Source: Altericroceibacterium spongiae
GTDB lineage: Bacteria; Pseudomonadota; Alphaproteobacteria; Sphingomonadales; Sphingomonadaceae
Reading direction: 5' to 3'
NCBI RefSeq assembly: GCF_003610805.1
Contig: NZ_RAPF01000005.1
Coordinates: forward strand, 62,001 to 126,000
DNA: 64,000 bases
Positions 26,101-33,636 of this stretch are shown here, piece after piece. How positions within the stretch are numbered: the first letter of the stretch is position 1; each line of letters starts with the position of its first letter. The translations under genes and the position numbers were made by a program. Below the pieces are notes generated by a model. It searched no databases, was not told the origin of the DNA, and saw only the letters and a program-made list of their open reading frames with translations.

Positions 26101-27423
26101 ACGGGGCCCCGTGCGGCGGGTGAGGAGCAATTCTGTAAGGGCCCAGACCAGCGCGTCGGCACGGTCGGGGGAGCGGCCGGGGCCTTCATAGCTGCCGCCC
26201 GCCATCATTCCGCAAAGCTGGTCTTCCAGTGCAGGAAACTGCGCCGCATGGGTGATGCGGCCCGCTTCGTAAAGGGCGGCAACCGGCTCGGCGCGGGCGC
26301 TCTTGCCCCGGCTGGCATGGACGAGCCGCACCGGCATGGCGCAATCGGCTGCGCGCAGCACGCTTTCGACCATGGCCCCGCCCTGATTGGCTTCGGCCAC
26401 CACCCGGTCGGCCTGCCAGCTCTGCGCGGTAAGCGCGACCTGCCGCGCCCAGCGTTCCGGCCCGACCGGGCCGAGCGAGGCATCGGCCAGCACCCGGCCA
26501 TGGCCGTCCTCACCGATACCGGCAACGATAATGCCGCACAGATCGCCATGCGCCGAGGCCGGGGGATCGACCCCGACCACGATGCGGATGAGCGGTTGCG
26601 GCACTTCCACCCGGCAGCGTTCCAGCAGCGCGCGGCTCCACAGCGCGCCGTCCACTTCACCGAGCATTTCGCCGAGCAGTTCCTGCCGCCCCAGCGTCGT
26701 GCCGCCGAAGCGGTGCTGAATATCGGCCATGAACCGATGCGGCAAATTGGCTGCATTGTCGAAAGAGGAACCGCGCGTCACGACCACGCCCGCTTCGCTC
26801 TCCTGTGCCAGCAGGCGCTGCATCAGCGGGACCGCACGCGGCGTGGAAGTGGCGAGGATCTGCGGGTTTTCACTCAGACGCATACCCAGTTGCAGATTGT
26901 CCCATGCCTTGAGCGCACGGGAGGAGGCATTGTCCCATTTAGCCACTTCATCGCACCAGGCATGGCTGTGTTGCGGGCCGCGCAGGCTTTCGGGTTCGGC
27001 CGAGGAATAGAGCAGTGCCTGCGCACCGCCCGGCCATTGCAGACGGCGCAGAGACGGTTCGTAAGAAGGGCGCCGCGCCGGGCGGGCACAGGCCAGAATA
27101 CCGCTTTCGCCTTCGACCATGATCGAACGGACATCGTTGAGCGAGGCCCCGACCAGAGCGATCCGCGCTTCGGGATCTTCGCGCGCCACCCGGATCACCC
27201 ATTCGGCTCCGGCCCGTGTCTTGCCGAAACCGCGCCCGGCGCAGATCAGCCAGAGCCGCCAGACTGCCGCGGGCGGAAGCTGTTCGGGCCGCGCCCAGAT
27301 GTCCCAGCAATAATGAAGATTCTTTTTCTGTTCCTCTGTGAGATAGGAAAACAGTGCTGTGCGATCGGTATCGTTCAGCGAGGTAAAGCCGCGCAGAGCC
27401 TCATCCATGAGCGGGCTTTTCAT
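26086..27423 (-). CDS. GTA large terminase (gp2 position)
   Basis: About 445 residues. The ATPase domain has Walker A GRGFGKTRAG and Walker B/catalytic carboxylate in HAWCDEVAKW. The C-terminal RNase H-like nuclease part shows VGVDPPASAHGD and PDRADALVWAL with the metal-binding aspartates. It packages DNA into the GTA head; GTA terminases do so with little sequence preference. The start is 27423 or 27408, and either overlaps the end of the small terminase gene. Confidence 0.94.
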   Translation of the reverse strand: MKSPLMDEALRGFTSLNDTDRTALFSYLTEEQKKNLHYCWDIWARPEQLPPAAVWRLWLICAGRGFGKTRAGAEWVIRVAREDPEARIALVGASLNDVRSIMVEGESGILACARPARRPSYEPSLRRLQWPGGAQALLYSSAEPESLRGPQHSHAWCDEVAKWDNASSRALKAWDNLQLGMRLSENPQILATSTPRAVPLMQRLLAQESEAGVVVTRGSSFDNAANLPHRFMADIQHRFGGTTLGRQELLGEMLGEVDGALWSRALLERCRVEVPQPLIRIVVGVDPPASAHGDLCGIIVAGIGEDGHGRVLADASLGPVGPERWARQVALTAQSWQADRVVAEANQGGAMVESVLRAADCAMPVRLVHASRGKSARAEPVAALYEAGRITHAAQFPALEDQLCGMMAGGSYEGPGRSPDRADALVWALTELLLTRRTGPRVLTF

Positions 27424-27943
27424 CGCCGGTTCCATCGGGCTGTGTGGCGGTGGCGGAACCGGGCGGCAGCAATTTTCGCGCGGCCTTTTCGCGTTCGCGC
27501 ATTTTGGCGATTCGGGCATTGATCGAAGCGAGCAGGGCTGCCTCGTCGAAATCCTCGTGCCGGGCCCTTTCGCGCTGTGCAGTTTCCTGATGCAAAGCGA
27601 GCAGCCGCAGGGCAGAACCGATATCGAATTTCGGCCCATCGGCAGGCGCGCCCATTCGCAGGCGATAGAGCGTCTCCATTTCGAGATGCTCGTAACCTTC
27701 CATCAGCGCCTTGTGCCATTGCCGGGCAAAAGCGATCTCGCTGCGGCGTGTTTTATAAGCGCGCGCCGTGGTGACGCCTGCCGCTTGTGCCGCAGCGCTG
27801 ACATTGGACGTATCGGCCAGCTTGTCGAGAAATACAGTGCGCCAGTGGCGATTGAGATGGCCGCTTTCGCCTTCGCGCAGATCGGCTCTGATTTTGGTGC
27901 GCGCGGAACGCCGCCGCGGCTGTAAGGCCTCGGTGTGAGTCAT
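27401..27943 (-). CDS. GTA small terminase (gp1 position)
   Basis: A 180-residue protein with a central helix-turn-helix-like segment (DTSNVSAAAQAAGVTTARAYKTRRSE), a basic N terminus and a charged helical C-terminal half. It occupies the first position of the cluster directly before the large terminase, with an overlap of about 20 bp. Expected to be the DNA-recognition partner. The ribosome binding site is weak, as is usual for a first GTA gene kept at low expression (inference). Confidence 0.8.
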   Translation of the reverse strand: MTHTEALQPRRRSARTKIRADLREGESGHLNRHWRTVFLDKLADTSNVSAAAQAAGVTTARAYKTRRSEIAFARQWHKALMEGYEHLEMETLYRLRMGAPADGPKFDIGSALRLLALHQETAQRERARHEDFDEAALLASINARIAKMREREKAARKLLPPGSATATQPDGTGDEKPAHG

Positions 27944-28015
27944 GTCGGGATATCCGTGAGATCTGGGAGAAGAAAAACGCGGCCTGAGCGAGTCGGACCT
28001 TCGCGATGTTCCTGA

Positions 28016-28044
28016 TTGCTAACCAATCAGCGTGACAATGTCAA
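28016..28044 (-). promoter_or_regulatory. Promoter of the GTA cluster
   Basis: On the minus strand, a perfect -35 TTGACA (28039-28044) is 17 bp from a -10 TAGCAA (28016-28021). Three inverted repeats overlap or adjoin it: GATTG/CAATC at 28014-28028, TGACA-A-TGTCA at 28033-28043 and AACC-A5-GGTT at 28053-28065. They could bind a repressor or activator. It lies about 75 bp ahead of the first GTA gene. Confidence 0.55.
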
Positions 28045-28137
28045 GATAAAATAACCAAAAAGGTTAAGTGATAGTGGTTGCGGTGCTGCACGCGCTCTTT
28101 TAGAGCGGAGCCTATCAGACGCGGATATGAGGGCCCG

Positions 28138-28776
28138 ATGCTGCGCCGACTTTATGACTGGACGCTGGAAAAAGCGGCTCATCCCCATGCTACCGGCTGG
28201 CTCGCGCTGTTCGCTTTCATGGAATCCAGTTTCTTCCCCATCCCGCCGCATCCGCTGCTTGGGCTGATGTGTCTCGCGCGGCCGAGCAAGGCTTTGCGAT
28301 TCGGGCTGGTCGCTACGCTGGCTTCGGTAGTGGGCGGATTGTTCGGCTACTGGATCGGCTGGGGTCTTTACGGTGCGATCGGCCAGACGCTGATCGATAC
28401 GCTGGGCCTTACCGAGAGCTTTCCCGTGGCGGCCTGTTATCTGCGCGAATATGACTGGGAAGTGATCGTGCTGGCGGGCACCACGCCGGTGCCGTTCAAA
28501 TTGCTGACCATCACCGCCGGTTTCATCGAAATGAATCTGGTGACATTCATTCTCGCCAGCATTGCCGGGCGCGGGCTGATTTTCATGAGCGTGGGTGTGT
28601 TGTTCCGCCTGTTCGGGGCGCCGATCAAGCGGTTTATCGATAAATATCTCGGGCTGGTGACAGCAGTGTTTACCGTGCTGCTGATCGGCGGAATTCTGGC
28701 CCTTTCGCTGCTTGGCCATGATGGCGGCGAAGCGCATGACAAATGCGAATCGGCCACCATGATCCAGCCTGGCTGA
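28138..28776 (+). CDS. YqaA/DedA-family membrane protein
   Basis: A 212-residue membrane protein of the DedA/SNARE-associated (VTT) superfamily, YqaA type. It has four to five hydrophobic spans and the family's ESSFFPIPPHPLLG and GTTPVPFKLLTITAG loops, the re-entrant segments that carry catalytic-like residues in DedA flippase-type transporters. The start is set at the ATG at 28138 because family similarity begins there (MLRRLYDWTLEKA). Divergent from the GTA cluster with a shared 194-bp upstream region. Confidence 0.85.
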   Translation: MLRRLYDWTLEKAAHPHATGWLALFAFMESSFFPIPPHPLLGLMCLARPSKALRFGLVATLASVVGGLFGYWIGWGLYGAIGQTLIDTLGLTESFPVAACYLREYDWEVIVLAGTTPVPFKLLTITAGFIEMNLVTFILASIAGRGLIFMSVGVLFRLFGAPIKRFIDKYLGLVTAVFTVLLIGGILALSLLGHDGGEAHDKCESATMIQPG

Positions 28777-28830
28777 GGATGGGAGGGGGAGAGGCTGGCA
28801 GGCCTCTCACTTCACATCCCGCCGGCCCGG

Positions 28831-28864
28831 TCAGTCCTCGAAAATGGTCAGTCCTCGAAAGTGG
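28831..28864. repeat. 17-bp tandem repeat at the osmC stop codon
   Basis: TCAGTCCTCGAAAATGG at 28831-28847 is followed directly by TCAGTCCTCGAAAGTGG at 28848-28864, one mismatch. The second copy contains the osmC stop and last codons, so the 3' end of the gene has been duplicated past its stop. Confidence 0.85.
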
Positions 28865-29276
28865 TTTCGAGCGTGATTTCGGCATTGAGCAAGCGGGAAA
28901 TCGGGCAACTGGCTTTGGCGGTATTGGCCAGATCGGTGAATACCTCTTTATCGGTGCCCGGCACATTGCCCGTCAATGTCAGGTCGGAGCGGGTCACGGT
29001 GAAGCCCGCCCCGTCTTTTTCCAGCCTGACCCGGGCGGTGGTTTCCAGCGTGCCCTTGGAAAGCCCTTTTTCGGCCAGTGCAAAGCTCAGCGCCATGGTG
29101 AAACAGCTCGCATGAGCCGCCGCGATCAGCTCTTCGGGATTCGTGCCCGGCTCATCCTCGAAGCGGGTGTTGAAACCGTAGGGCTGATTGTCGAGCACGC
29201 CGCTTCCGGTCGAGACATGGCCCTTGCCGCTTTTACCGAGACCTTCATATCGGGCGGTGCCTGTATTGGTCGTCAT
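28848..29276 (-). CDS. OsmC-family peroxide-reducing protein
   Basis: A 142-residue OsmC/Ohr superfamily protein, OsmC branch. The two redox cysteines are visible in HASCFTMALSFAL and KASCPISRLL. It reduces organic and other peroxides in the cytoplasm. An AGGAG ribosome binding site lies ten bases before the ATG, but inside the arm of an 11-bp hairpin, suggesting translational control. Monocistronic. Confidence 0.9.
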   Translation of the reverse strand: MTTNTGTARYEGLGKSGKGHVSTGSGVLDNQPYGFNTRFEDEPGTNPEELIAAAHASCFTMALSFALAEKGLSKGTLETTARVRLEKDGAGFTVTRSDLTLTGNVPGTDKEVFTDLANTAKASCPISRLLNAEITLETTFED

Positions 29277-29280
29277 AGGT

Positions 29281-29310
29281 CTTTCTCCTGATTTGCGTTT
29301 CAGGAGAAAG
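29281..29310 (-). promoter_or_regulatory. Hairpin that sequesters the osmC ribosome binding site
   Basis: Perfect inverted repeat, CTTTCTCCTG(A) at 29281-29291 and (T)CAGGAGAAAG at 29300-29310, loop of 8. On the osmC mRNA the AGGAGAAAG that serves as Shine-Dalgarno is the downstream arm, four bases from the start codon. Opening of the stem would be needed for initiation. Confidence 0.6.
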
Positions 29311-29386
29311 ACTCGGCAAAGGGGGGCTGTGTTCCGTGGCTTTCAGCGTTCCCTTATGCAGAGCCGCTCATTTGCGCAGATCGCGC

Positions 29387-29434
29387 GGGCAAGGCCTGGC
29401 TGGTGGCCTGATCCGGTCCTGCCCGGCCTTGCCC
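29387..29434. repeat. 10-bp inverted repeat between osmC and spt
   Basis: GGGCAAGGCC (29387-29396) and GGCCTTGCCC (29425-29434), spacer 28. No T-run follows on the minus strand, so it is at best a factor-dependent terminator for spt. The rest of 29311-29456 holds nothing else I recognise. Confidence 0.45.
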
Positions 29435-29456
29435 ATGCGCTTTCGCGCTTTTCGGA

Positions 29457-30707
29457 TCAGATGATCCCCACAGTTTTGCCCGCGCGCTCGAACATATCGA
29501 GAATCGTCCCGACCTGCTCTTCGCTATGTTCGGCGCAGAGCGAACAGCGCAGTAACGTCATATTGGCAGGGGTCGCCGGCGGGCGCGCCAGATTGACATA
29601 GAGCCCTTCCTTCAGCAGCGCTTCCCACATGGCCGCGCCCTTTTCGAGATCGGGCATGATGACCGCGACGATGGCGCTTTGCGCCTCTTCGGTACCCAGC
29701 GTGAAGCCGCGCTCTTTCAACCCGGCATGGAGACGCTGCGAATTGTCCCACAGATGCTTGCGCTTATCGGCATTATGCATCAGCTTGCGAATCGAGGTCG
29801 CAGCGGTGGCGACAACGCTCGGCGGCAGGCTGGCGGTGAAGACATAGGGCCGGCAGACGAGGCGCATGATCTCGAATTTGGGATGGTTGGAGACGCAGAA
29901 GCCGCCCACCGTACCGACAGATTTCGAAAAAGTGCCGATCACGAAATCGACATCGTCGATCACACCCTGCGCTTCGGCAACGCCCCGGCCGTTCTCACCG
30001 ATGAAGCCCATGCTGTGCGCTTCATCGACCAGGACCATCGCATCGTATTTTTTGGCGACCGCGATCATTTCCTTCAGCGGAGCGATATCGCCGAGCATCG
30101 AATAGACACCTTCGAGCACGACGAGCTTGCCGGCCTCTTCAGGGATTCGACGCAGGCGCTTTTCCATCGCGTCGATGTCATTATGCTTGAAGGGAACGAT
30201 CTCGGCATTGCCGAGCGAACAGCCGTCCCAGATGCTGGCATGGCTATCGATGTCGAGGACGATGTAATCGCCTTTTCCGGCAATGGTCGAAATGATTCCG
30301 AGATTGGCCTGGTAGCCGGTCGAGAAGACCATGGCGTGATCCATGCCGTAGAACGCTTTCAGCGCCTCTTCGCATTCCTTATGGCCCTGATAGGTTCCGT
30401 TCAGCACCCGGCTGCCCGTGGTGCCCGAACCGTAATCGGATAAAGCCTGCTTGCCGGCTGCAACCACATCGGGATCGAATGTCATCCCCATATAATTATA
30501 GGTGCCCAGCAAAATCGTTTCGCGCCCGTTGCAGATCGCCTGGGTCGGAGAGAGAACCCGCTCCATCACGAGGTTGAACGGGTCTTCCACGCCGCTTTCC
30601 AGCAGATCTTCGCGCTGTTTGATAAGCGGATCGAATTTGGAAAACAGATCGCCCTTTTCAGCGTCATGCGTCACGGGCCGGTCGGACTGGCTGATACCTT
30701 CGCTCAT
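29457..30707 (-). CDS. spt: Serine palmitoyltransferase
   Basis: A 416-residue PLP-dependent alpha-oxoamine synthase. It closely resembles Sphingomonas SPT by eye: LLGTYNYMGMTFDPDVVAAGK near the start, VLEGVYSMLGDIAPLKEM, DEAHSMGF, the PLP lysine in GTFSKSVGTVGG, and ARPPATPANMTLLRCS near the end. It condenses serine with palmitoyl-thioester to 3-ketodihydrosphingosine, the first step of sphingolipid synthesis. It is soluble, unlike the eukaryotic enzyme. The gene starts six bases after the acyl carrier protein stop; such ACPs supply acyl groups to SPT. Confidence 0.93.
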   Translation of the reverse strand: MSEGISQSDRPVTHDAEKGDLFSKFDPLIKQREDLLESGVEDPFNLVMERVLSPTQAICNGRETILLGTYNYMGMTFDPDVVAAGKQALSDYGSGTTGSRVLNGTYQGHKECEEALKAFYGMDHAMVFSTGYQANLGIISTIAGKGDYIVLDIDSHASIWDGCSLGNAEIVPFKHNDIDAMEKRLRRIPEEAGKLVVLEGVYSMLGDIAPLKEMIAVAKKYDAMVLVDEAHSMGFIGENGRGVAEAQGVIDDVDFVIGTFSKSVGTVGGFCVSNHPKFEIMRLVCRPYVFTASLPPSVVATAATSIRKLMHNADKRKHLWDNSQRLHAGLKERGFTLGTEEAQSAIVAVIMPDLEKGAAMWEALLKEGLYVNLARPPATPANMTLLRCSLCAEHSEEQVGTILDMFERAGKTVGII

Positions 30708-30713
30708 GATCGT

Positions 30714-30956
30714 TTAACCGTTCTGCAATTTATGCACAGCATCGATCAACTGGCCGTAAGTCTCGATTTCGGCCTGCTGGTTCATGCTGATGATAATGTC
30801 GAACTCATCTTCGATAGCGGCGACGAAATCCATCACCGTCAGGCTGTCAAATTCGAGATCACCGGCAAAGCTGGTGTTTTCTGTGATCTCGACGCCCTTC
30901 TTGTTGAAAGGCTCGATCAGAGAACGGATGCGACTATCGATGTCTGCGCGGTCCAT
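30714..30956 (-). CDS. Acyl carrier protein paired with serine palmitoyltransferase
   Basis: An 80-residue ACP. The phosphopantetheine-bearing serine is in DLEFDSLTVMDF. It is acidic, helical and typical in length. An AAGGAG site seven bases ahead fixes the ATG at 30956; an upstream in-frame ATG at 30986 is unlikely. It directly precedes spt on the same strand, and this ACP-SPT pairing is known from other sphingomonads and Caulobacter, where it delivers the acyl thioester. Confidence 0.9.
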   Translation of the reverse strand: MDRADIDSRIRSLIEPFNKKGVEITENTSFAGDLEFDSLTVMDFVAAIEDEFDIIISMNQQAEIETYGQLIDAVHKLQNG

Positions 30957-30986
30957 GACGGAACTCCTTGACGTATGACACGTCAT

Positions 30987-31019
30987 CTAAAACCCAAATG
31001 CGGCGCAAAAGCGGCGCAT
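30987..31019 (-). terminator. Probable terminator after divK
   Basis: On the minus strand a hairpin with 5-bp outer and 3-bp inner stems, one mismatch and a TTTT loop (30998-31019), followed by TTGGGTTTT. It lies between the divK stop and the ACP gene. Confidence 0.5.
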
Positions 31020-31029
31020 GGGGAGCTTG

Positions 31030-31431
31030 TCAAGCAATTGCCTGTCTGGCGCTGACATTCGTTCTGTCATCGAGCAGGGTTTTGACGGTTGTCATGAACG
31101 GTCCGATCGAGACCGGCTTGGCCAGATATCCTTCCGCCCCGGCATCGCGTATCCGCTCTTCGTCACCCTTTCCGGCATAGGCGGTCACAGCCAGAACCGG
31201 AATGTCCCGAAGGGCGGGGTCCCGCTTGATTTCAGCGATCAGATCAAGCCCGGAAACGTCCTGCAACTGAATGTCCATGATAACCAGATCGGGCATAAAA
31301 TCACGTGTTCGTTCGATCGCGGCATGGCCATCGGCTACAGGCTCCACTTCGAACCCGCTGGCTCGCAGCACATCGCAGAAAAGCTTCCGATTGAGATCGT
31401 TATCCTCGACAACGAGGATCCGCTTGGTCAT
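31030..31431 (-). CDS. divK: DivK single-domain response regulator
   Basis: A 133-residue receiver-only protein. The acidic pair Glu9-Asp10, phospho-acceptor Asp53 (VIMDIQLQD), the Thr of AVTAYAG and the Lys of LAKP are all in place. DivK relays polarity and cell-cycle signals between DivJ/PleC and DivL in alphaproteobacteria. A GGGGGA site supports the start. It is divergent from the DUF3572 gene, an arrangement common around divK in the class. No output domain is present. Confidence 0.92.
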   Translation of the reverse strand: MTKRILVVEDNDLNRKLFCDVLRASGFEVEPVADGHAAIERTRDFMPDLVIMDIQLQDVSGLDLIAEIKRDPALRDIPVLAVTAYAGKGDEERIRDAGAEGYLAKPVSIGPFMTTVKTLLDDRTNVSARQAIA

Positions 31432-31524
31432 GTGTCCCCCGGACATGTCCTTCAGGAAAGAAAAGGTTACCGGCCTGTTTACCGATCTTGCAGGATGCTG
31501 GCAATTGTTAAGCGGACCGACCAT

Positions 31525-31779
31525 ATGACTCATGACCCGTCTGTACTGGCCTTGCAGGCCCTCGCTTGGATTCTGAGCGATGAAGACCGGGCGCAACGCT
31601 TTCTGGCTTTGACCGGCCTCACACCCGAATCCCTGCGTGACGGCGTGACGGACCGGGTGGTTCAGGGCGCGGTGCTGGATTTTCTGTGTGCGCACGAACC
31701 GGATCTGGTTGCAGCTGCCGAAATGATCGGTATCGAACCGGGTGAACTGGCAGCAGCGCGTGAAAGGTTGGATCGATGA
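31525..31779 (+). CDS. DUF3572-family protein
   Basis: An 84-residue, mostly helical protein (MTHDPSVLALQALAWILSDEDRAQRFLALTGLTPESLR). The family has no known function. I set the start at 31525; the frame is open 169 codons upstream, but that part overlaps divK on the other strand. Its stop overlaps the HAD gene start (ATGA), so it leads a tightly coupled run of genes. Confidence 0.78.
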   Translation: MTHDPSVLALQALAWILSDEDRAQRFLALTGLTPESLRDGVTDRVVQGAVLDFLCAHEPDLVAAAEMIGIEPGELAAARERLDR

Positions 31780-32405
31780 ATCGCCCGCTTCTCATTTCGG
31801 ATTGCGATGAAGTGCTGCTCCACATGGTGCGTCATTTTCGCGACTGGCTGGATGAAGAACACGGGGTGGATTTCACCCTCAAAGGCCAGCCTTTTGCGCA
31901 ATCCATGACCCGGCGCGAGACAGGCGAGTATCTCACTCAGGACGATGCATTTCATTATCTTAATCTGTTTTTCGATACGGAAATGCCGAGGCAGACAGCG
32001 ATTGCCGGAGCCGTAAATGCCATTTCGGAGTTACAGCGCGATGCCGATGTGGTGATTCTGACCAATCTGGGAGATATGCGCAATGAAGCGCGCGTGAAGC
32101 AATTGAGAGAACACGGAATTGACGCGCCGGTTTTCACCAACCAAGGGCCGAAAGGCGAAGCGCTGAAACGTATTTTCAACGAATATCAGCCGGATCGGGC
32201 GGTGTTCGTGGACGATCTGGCTATCCACCACGCTTCAGCCGCGGAGGCTTTGCCGCAAATCGGCCGCCTGCACTTCTGCGGAGAACCCAGTATCGCCCCT
32301 TATGTGCCTTGTGCGCTGGAAGCCGGGGATGCCGACGCACGCATAGATAACTGGGCCGAGGCCTTGCCCTGGCTGCTCGACAATCTTCATGGAGAACGCA
32401 AATGA
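31776..32405 (+). CDS. HAD-family hydrolase
   Basis: A 209-residue haloacid-dehalogenase-like hydrolase. Motif I is DCDEV with the second Asp replaced by Glu-context (SDCDEVLL), motif II TN in VILTNLGD, motif III Lys in GPKGEALK, and motif IV VFVDDLAIH. A cap of about 60 residues follows motif I. The substrate is unknown. Overlaps DUF3572 and RidA genes by four bases each. Confidence 0.8.
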   Translation: MNRPLLISDCDEVLLHMVRHFRDWLDEEHGVDFTLKGQPFAQSMTRRETGEYLTQDDAFHYLNLFFDTEMPRQTAIAGAVNAISELQRDADVVILTNLGDMRNEARVKQLREHGIDAPVFTNQGPKGEALKRIFNEYQPDRAVFVDDLAIHHASAAEALPQIGRLHFCGEPSIAPYVPCALEAGDADARIDNWAEALPWLLDNLHGERK

Positions 32406-32863
32406 GTATCGAAGCCCGTCTGGCTGAAAAAGGTTACATACTGCCAGAAGCCGCTGCGCCGGTTGCGGCCTATCTGCCCGTGGTCGTACAGAATGGTCTT
32501 GCTCATGTTTCGGGGCAGCTCCCTTTTGTCGATGGCACCTTGGTGACGGGTAAACTCGGTGCTGACTTGACGCTGGAACAGGGCCAAACGGCAGCACAGG
32601 CCTGTGCATTGATGATTCTGGCTCAAATCAAAGCGGCGGGTTTTTCGCTCGACCGGATCGAAAAGGTGGTCAAACTCGGCGTTTTTGTCAATTCGCCAGC
32701 AGATTATACAGATCATCCGAAAGTGGCGAATGGCGCTTCTGAATTAATGGCCGAGGTGTTGGGTGAGGCTGGTCGTCACGCGCGCAGTGCCGTTGGCGTG
32801 GCTGCTCTGCCGCTCAATGCAGCCGTGGAAGTGGATGCGATCATTGCTCTGGCGACTGATTGA
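32402..32863 (+). CDS. RidA/YjgF-family protein
   Basis: A 153-residue Rid-family protein, of the longer YjgF/YER057c branch. The conserved arginine is in GRHARSAVGVAALPL and the acidic residue in VEVDAII. Classical RidA hydrolyses reactive enamines and imines to ketoacids; the specificity of this branch is not known. A GGAGAA site is present within the HAD gene, and the ATG overlaps its stop. Confidence 0.86.
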   Translation: MSIEARLAEKGYILPEAAAPVAAYLPVVVQNGLAHVSGQLPFVDGTLVTGKLGADLTLEQGQTAAQACALMILAQIKAAGFSLDRIEKVVKLGVFVNSPADYTDHPKVANGASELMAEVLGEAGRHARSAVGVAALPLNAAVEVDAIIALATD

Positions 32864-33608
32864 CCGCTGGCGAGCTCCAGCTCCTCCTGCGCAGCGCGTA
32901 GAATGGTTATATAACTGGCAGTTCGCTCATCGCGGCCTGCACGGGAAAGCACGGGTCGAAAATTCGATGTCGGCCTTTTCAGCAGCGCTCAATGCCGGAA
33001 TGGGTATTGAATGCGATGTGCAGGCCAGTGTGGATGGCCGAGCAATCATTTTTCACGACTGGACACTTGACCGGCTGACCGGACATCGAGGCCCGGTAGG
33101 ACATCGCACGGTGGGGGAGTTGACGCATACGGCTCTGCTCGATTCGGCCGATAATATAGCAACGTTGCACGATCTGCTGAAACTGGTGCGGGGCCGGGTG
33201 CCGCTGCTGGTAGAAGTCAAAACGCGCAATACGGGCCGGGTTGAACGAATTTGCCTGGCCGTTCGGCGTGAGCTGGAAGGCTATCCGGGGCCTGTGGCAG
33301 TGATGAGTTTCGATTCGCGTGTAGTAAGCTGGTTTGCCCGTTATGCCGACAGCATCTGTCGCGGGCTGGTTATGAGTGAAAAGAACGCGCGGACTTTGTC
33401 TGGAGCAATTCGTCGTCACCTTGCTCTGTGGCGCGCCAGACCTGATTTTCTCGCTTATGATGTGCGTGACCTGCCCAGCCGTTTCGCGGCCATGCAACGC
33501 AGGCGCGGCATGCCGGTTTTGACCTGGACGGTCGATCAGCCTGGGCTTGTGGGGCTGGCGGCTCAATATGCTGATGCCCCGATTGCTGAAGGCTCGGGGG
33601 TCGTATAA
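32835..33608 (+). CDS. Glycerophosphodiester phosphodiesterase family protein
   Basis: A 257-residue cytoplasmic GDPD-fold enzyme. Catalytic signatures are HRGLHG...EN, the metal ligands in IECDVQASVDG and the second His in IIFHDWTLDRLTG. It hydrolyses glycerophosphodiesters to glycerol-3-phosphate and an alcohol. The start at 32835 overlaps the RidA gene by 29 bp; a further ATG at 32817 is possible. It is part of the DUF3572-to-FemAB run. Confidence 0.85.
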   Translation: MRSLLWRLIDRWRAPAPPAQRVEWLYNWQFAHRGLHGKARVENSMSAFSAALNAGMGIECDVQASVDGRAIIFHDWTLDRLTGHRGPVGHRTVGELTHTALLDSADNIATLHDLLKLVRGRVPLLVEVKTRNTGRVERICLAVRRELEGYPGPVAVMSFDSRVVSWFARYADSICRGLVMSEKNARTLSGAIRRHLALWRARPDFLAYDVRDLPSRFAAMQRRRGMPVLTWTVDQPGLVGLAAQYADAPIAEGSGVV

Positions 33609-33636
33609 TGGACCCAAATGCCCTATTTATGAGGCA

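Noticed and set aside
26047-27522. 491-codon open frame opposite the large terminase
   Set aside because: No protein family signal; the minus-strand frame has intact Walker and nuclease motifs.
13797-27943. Temperate prophage interpretation
   Set aside because: No integrase, repressor, replication, holin/endolysin or attachment repeats; gene order is that of a GTA.
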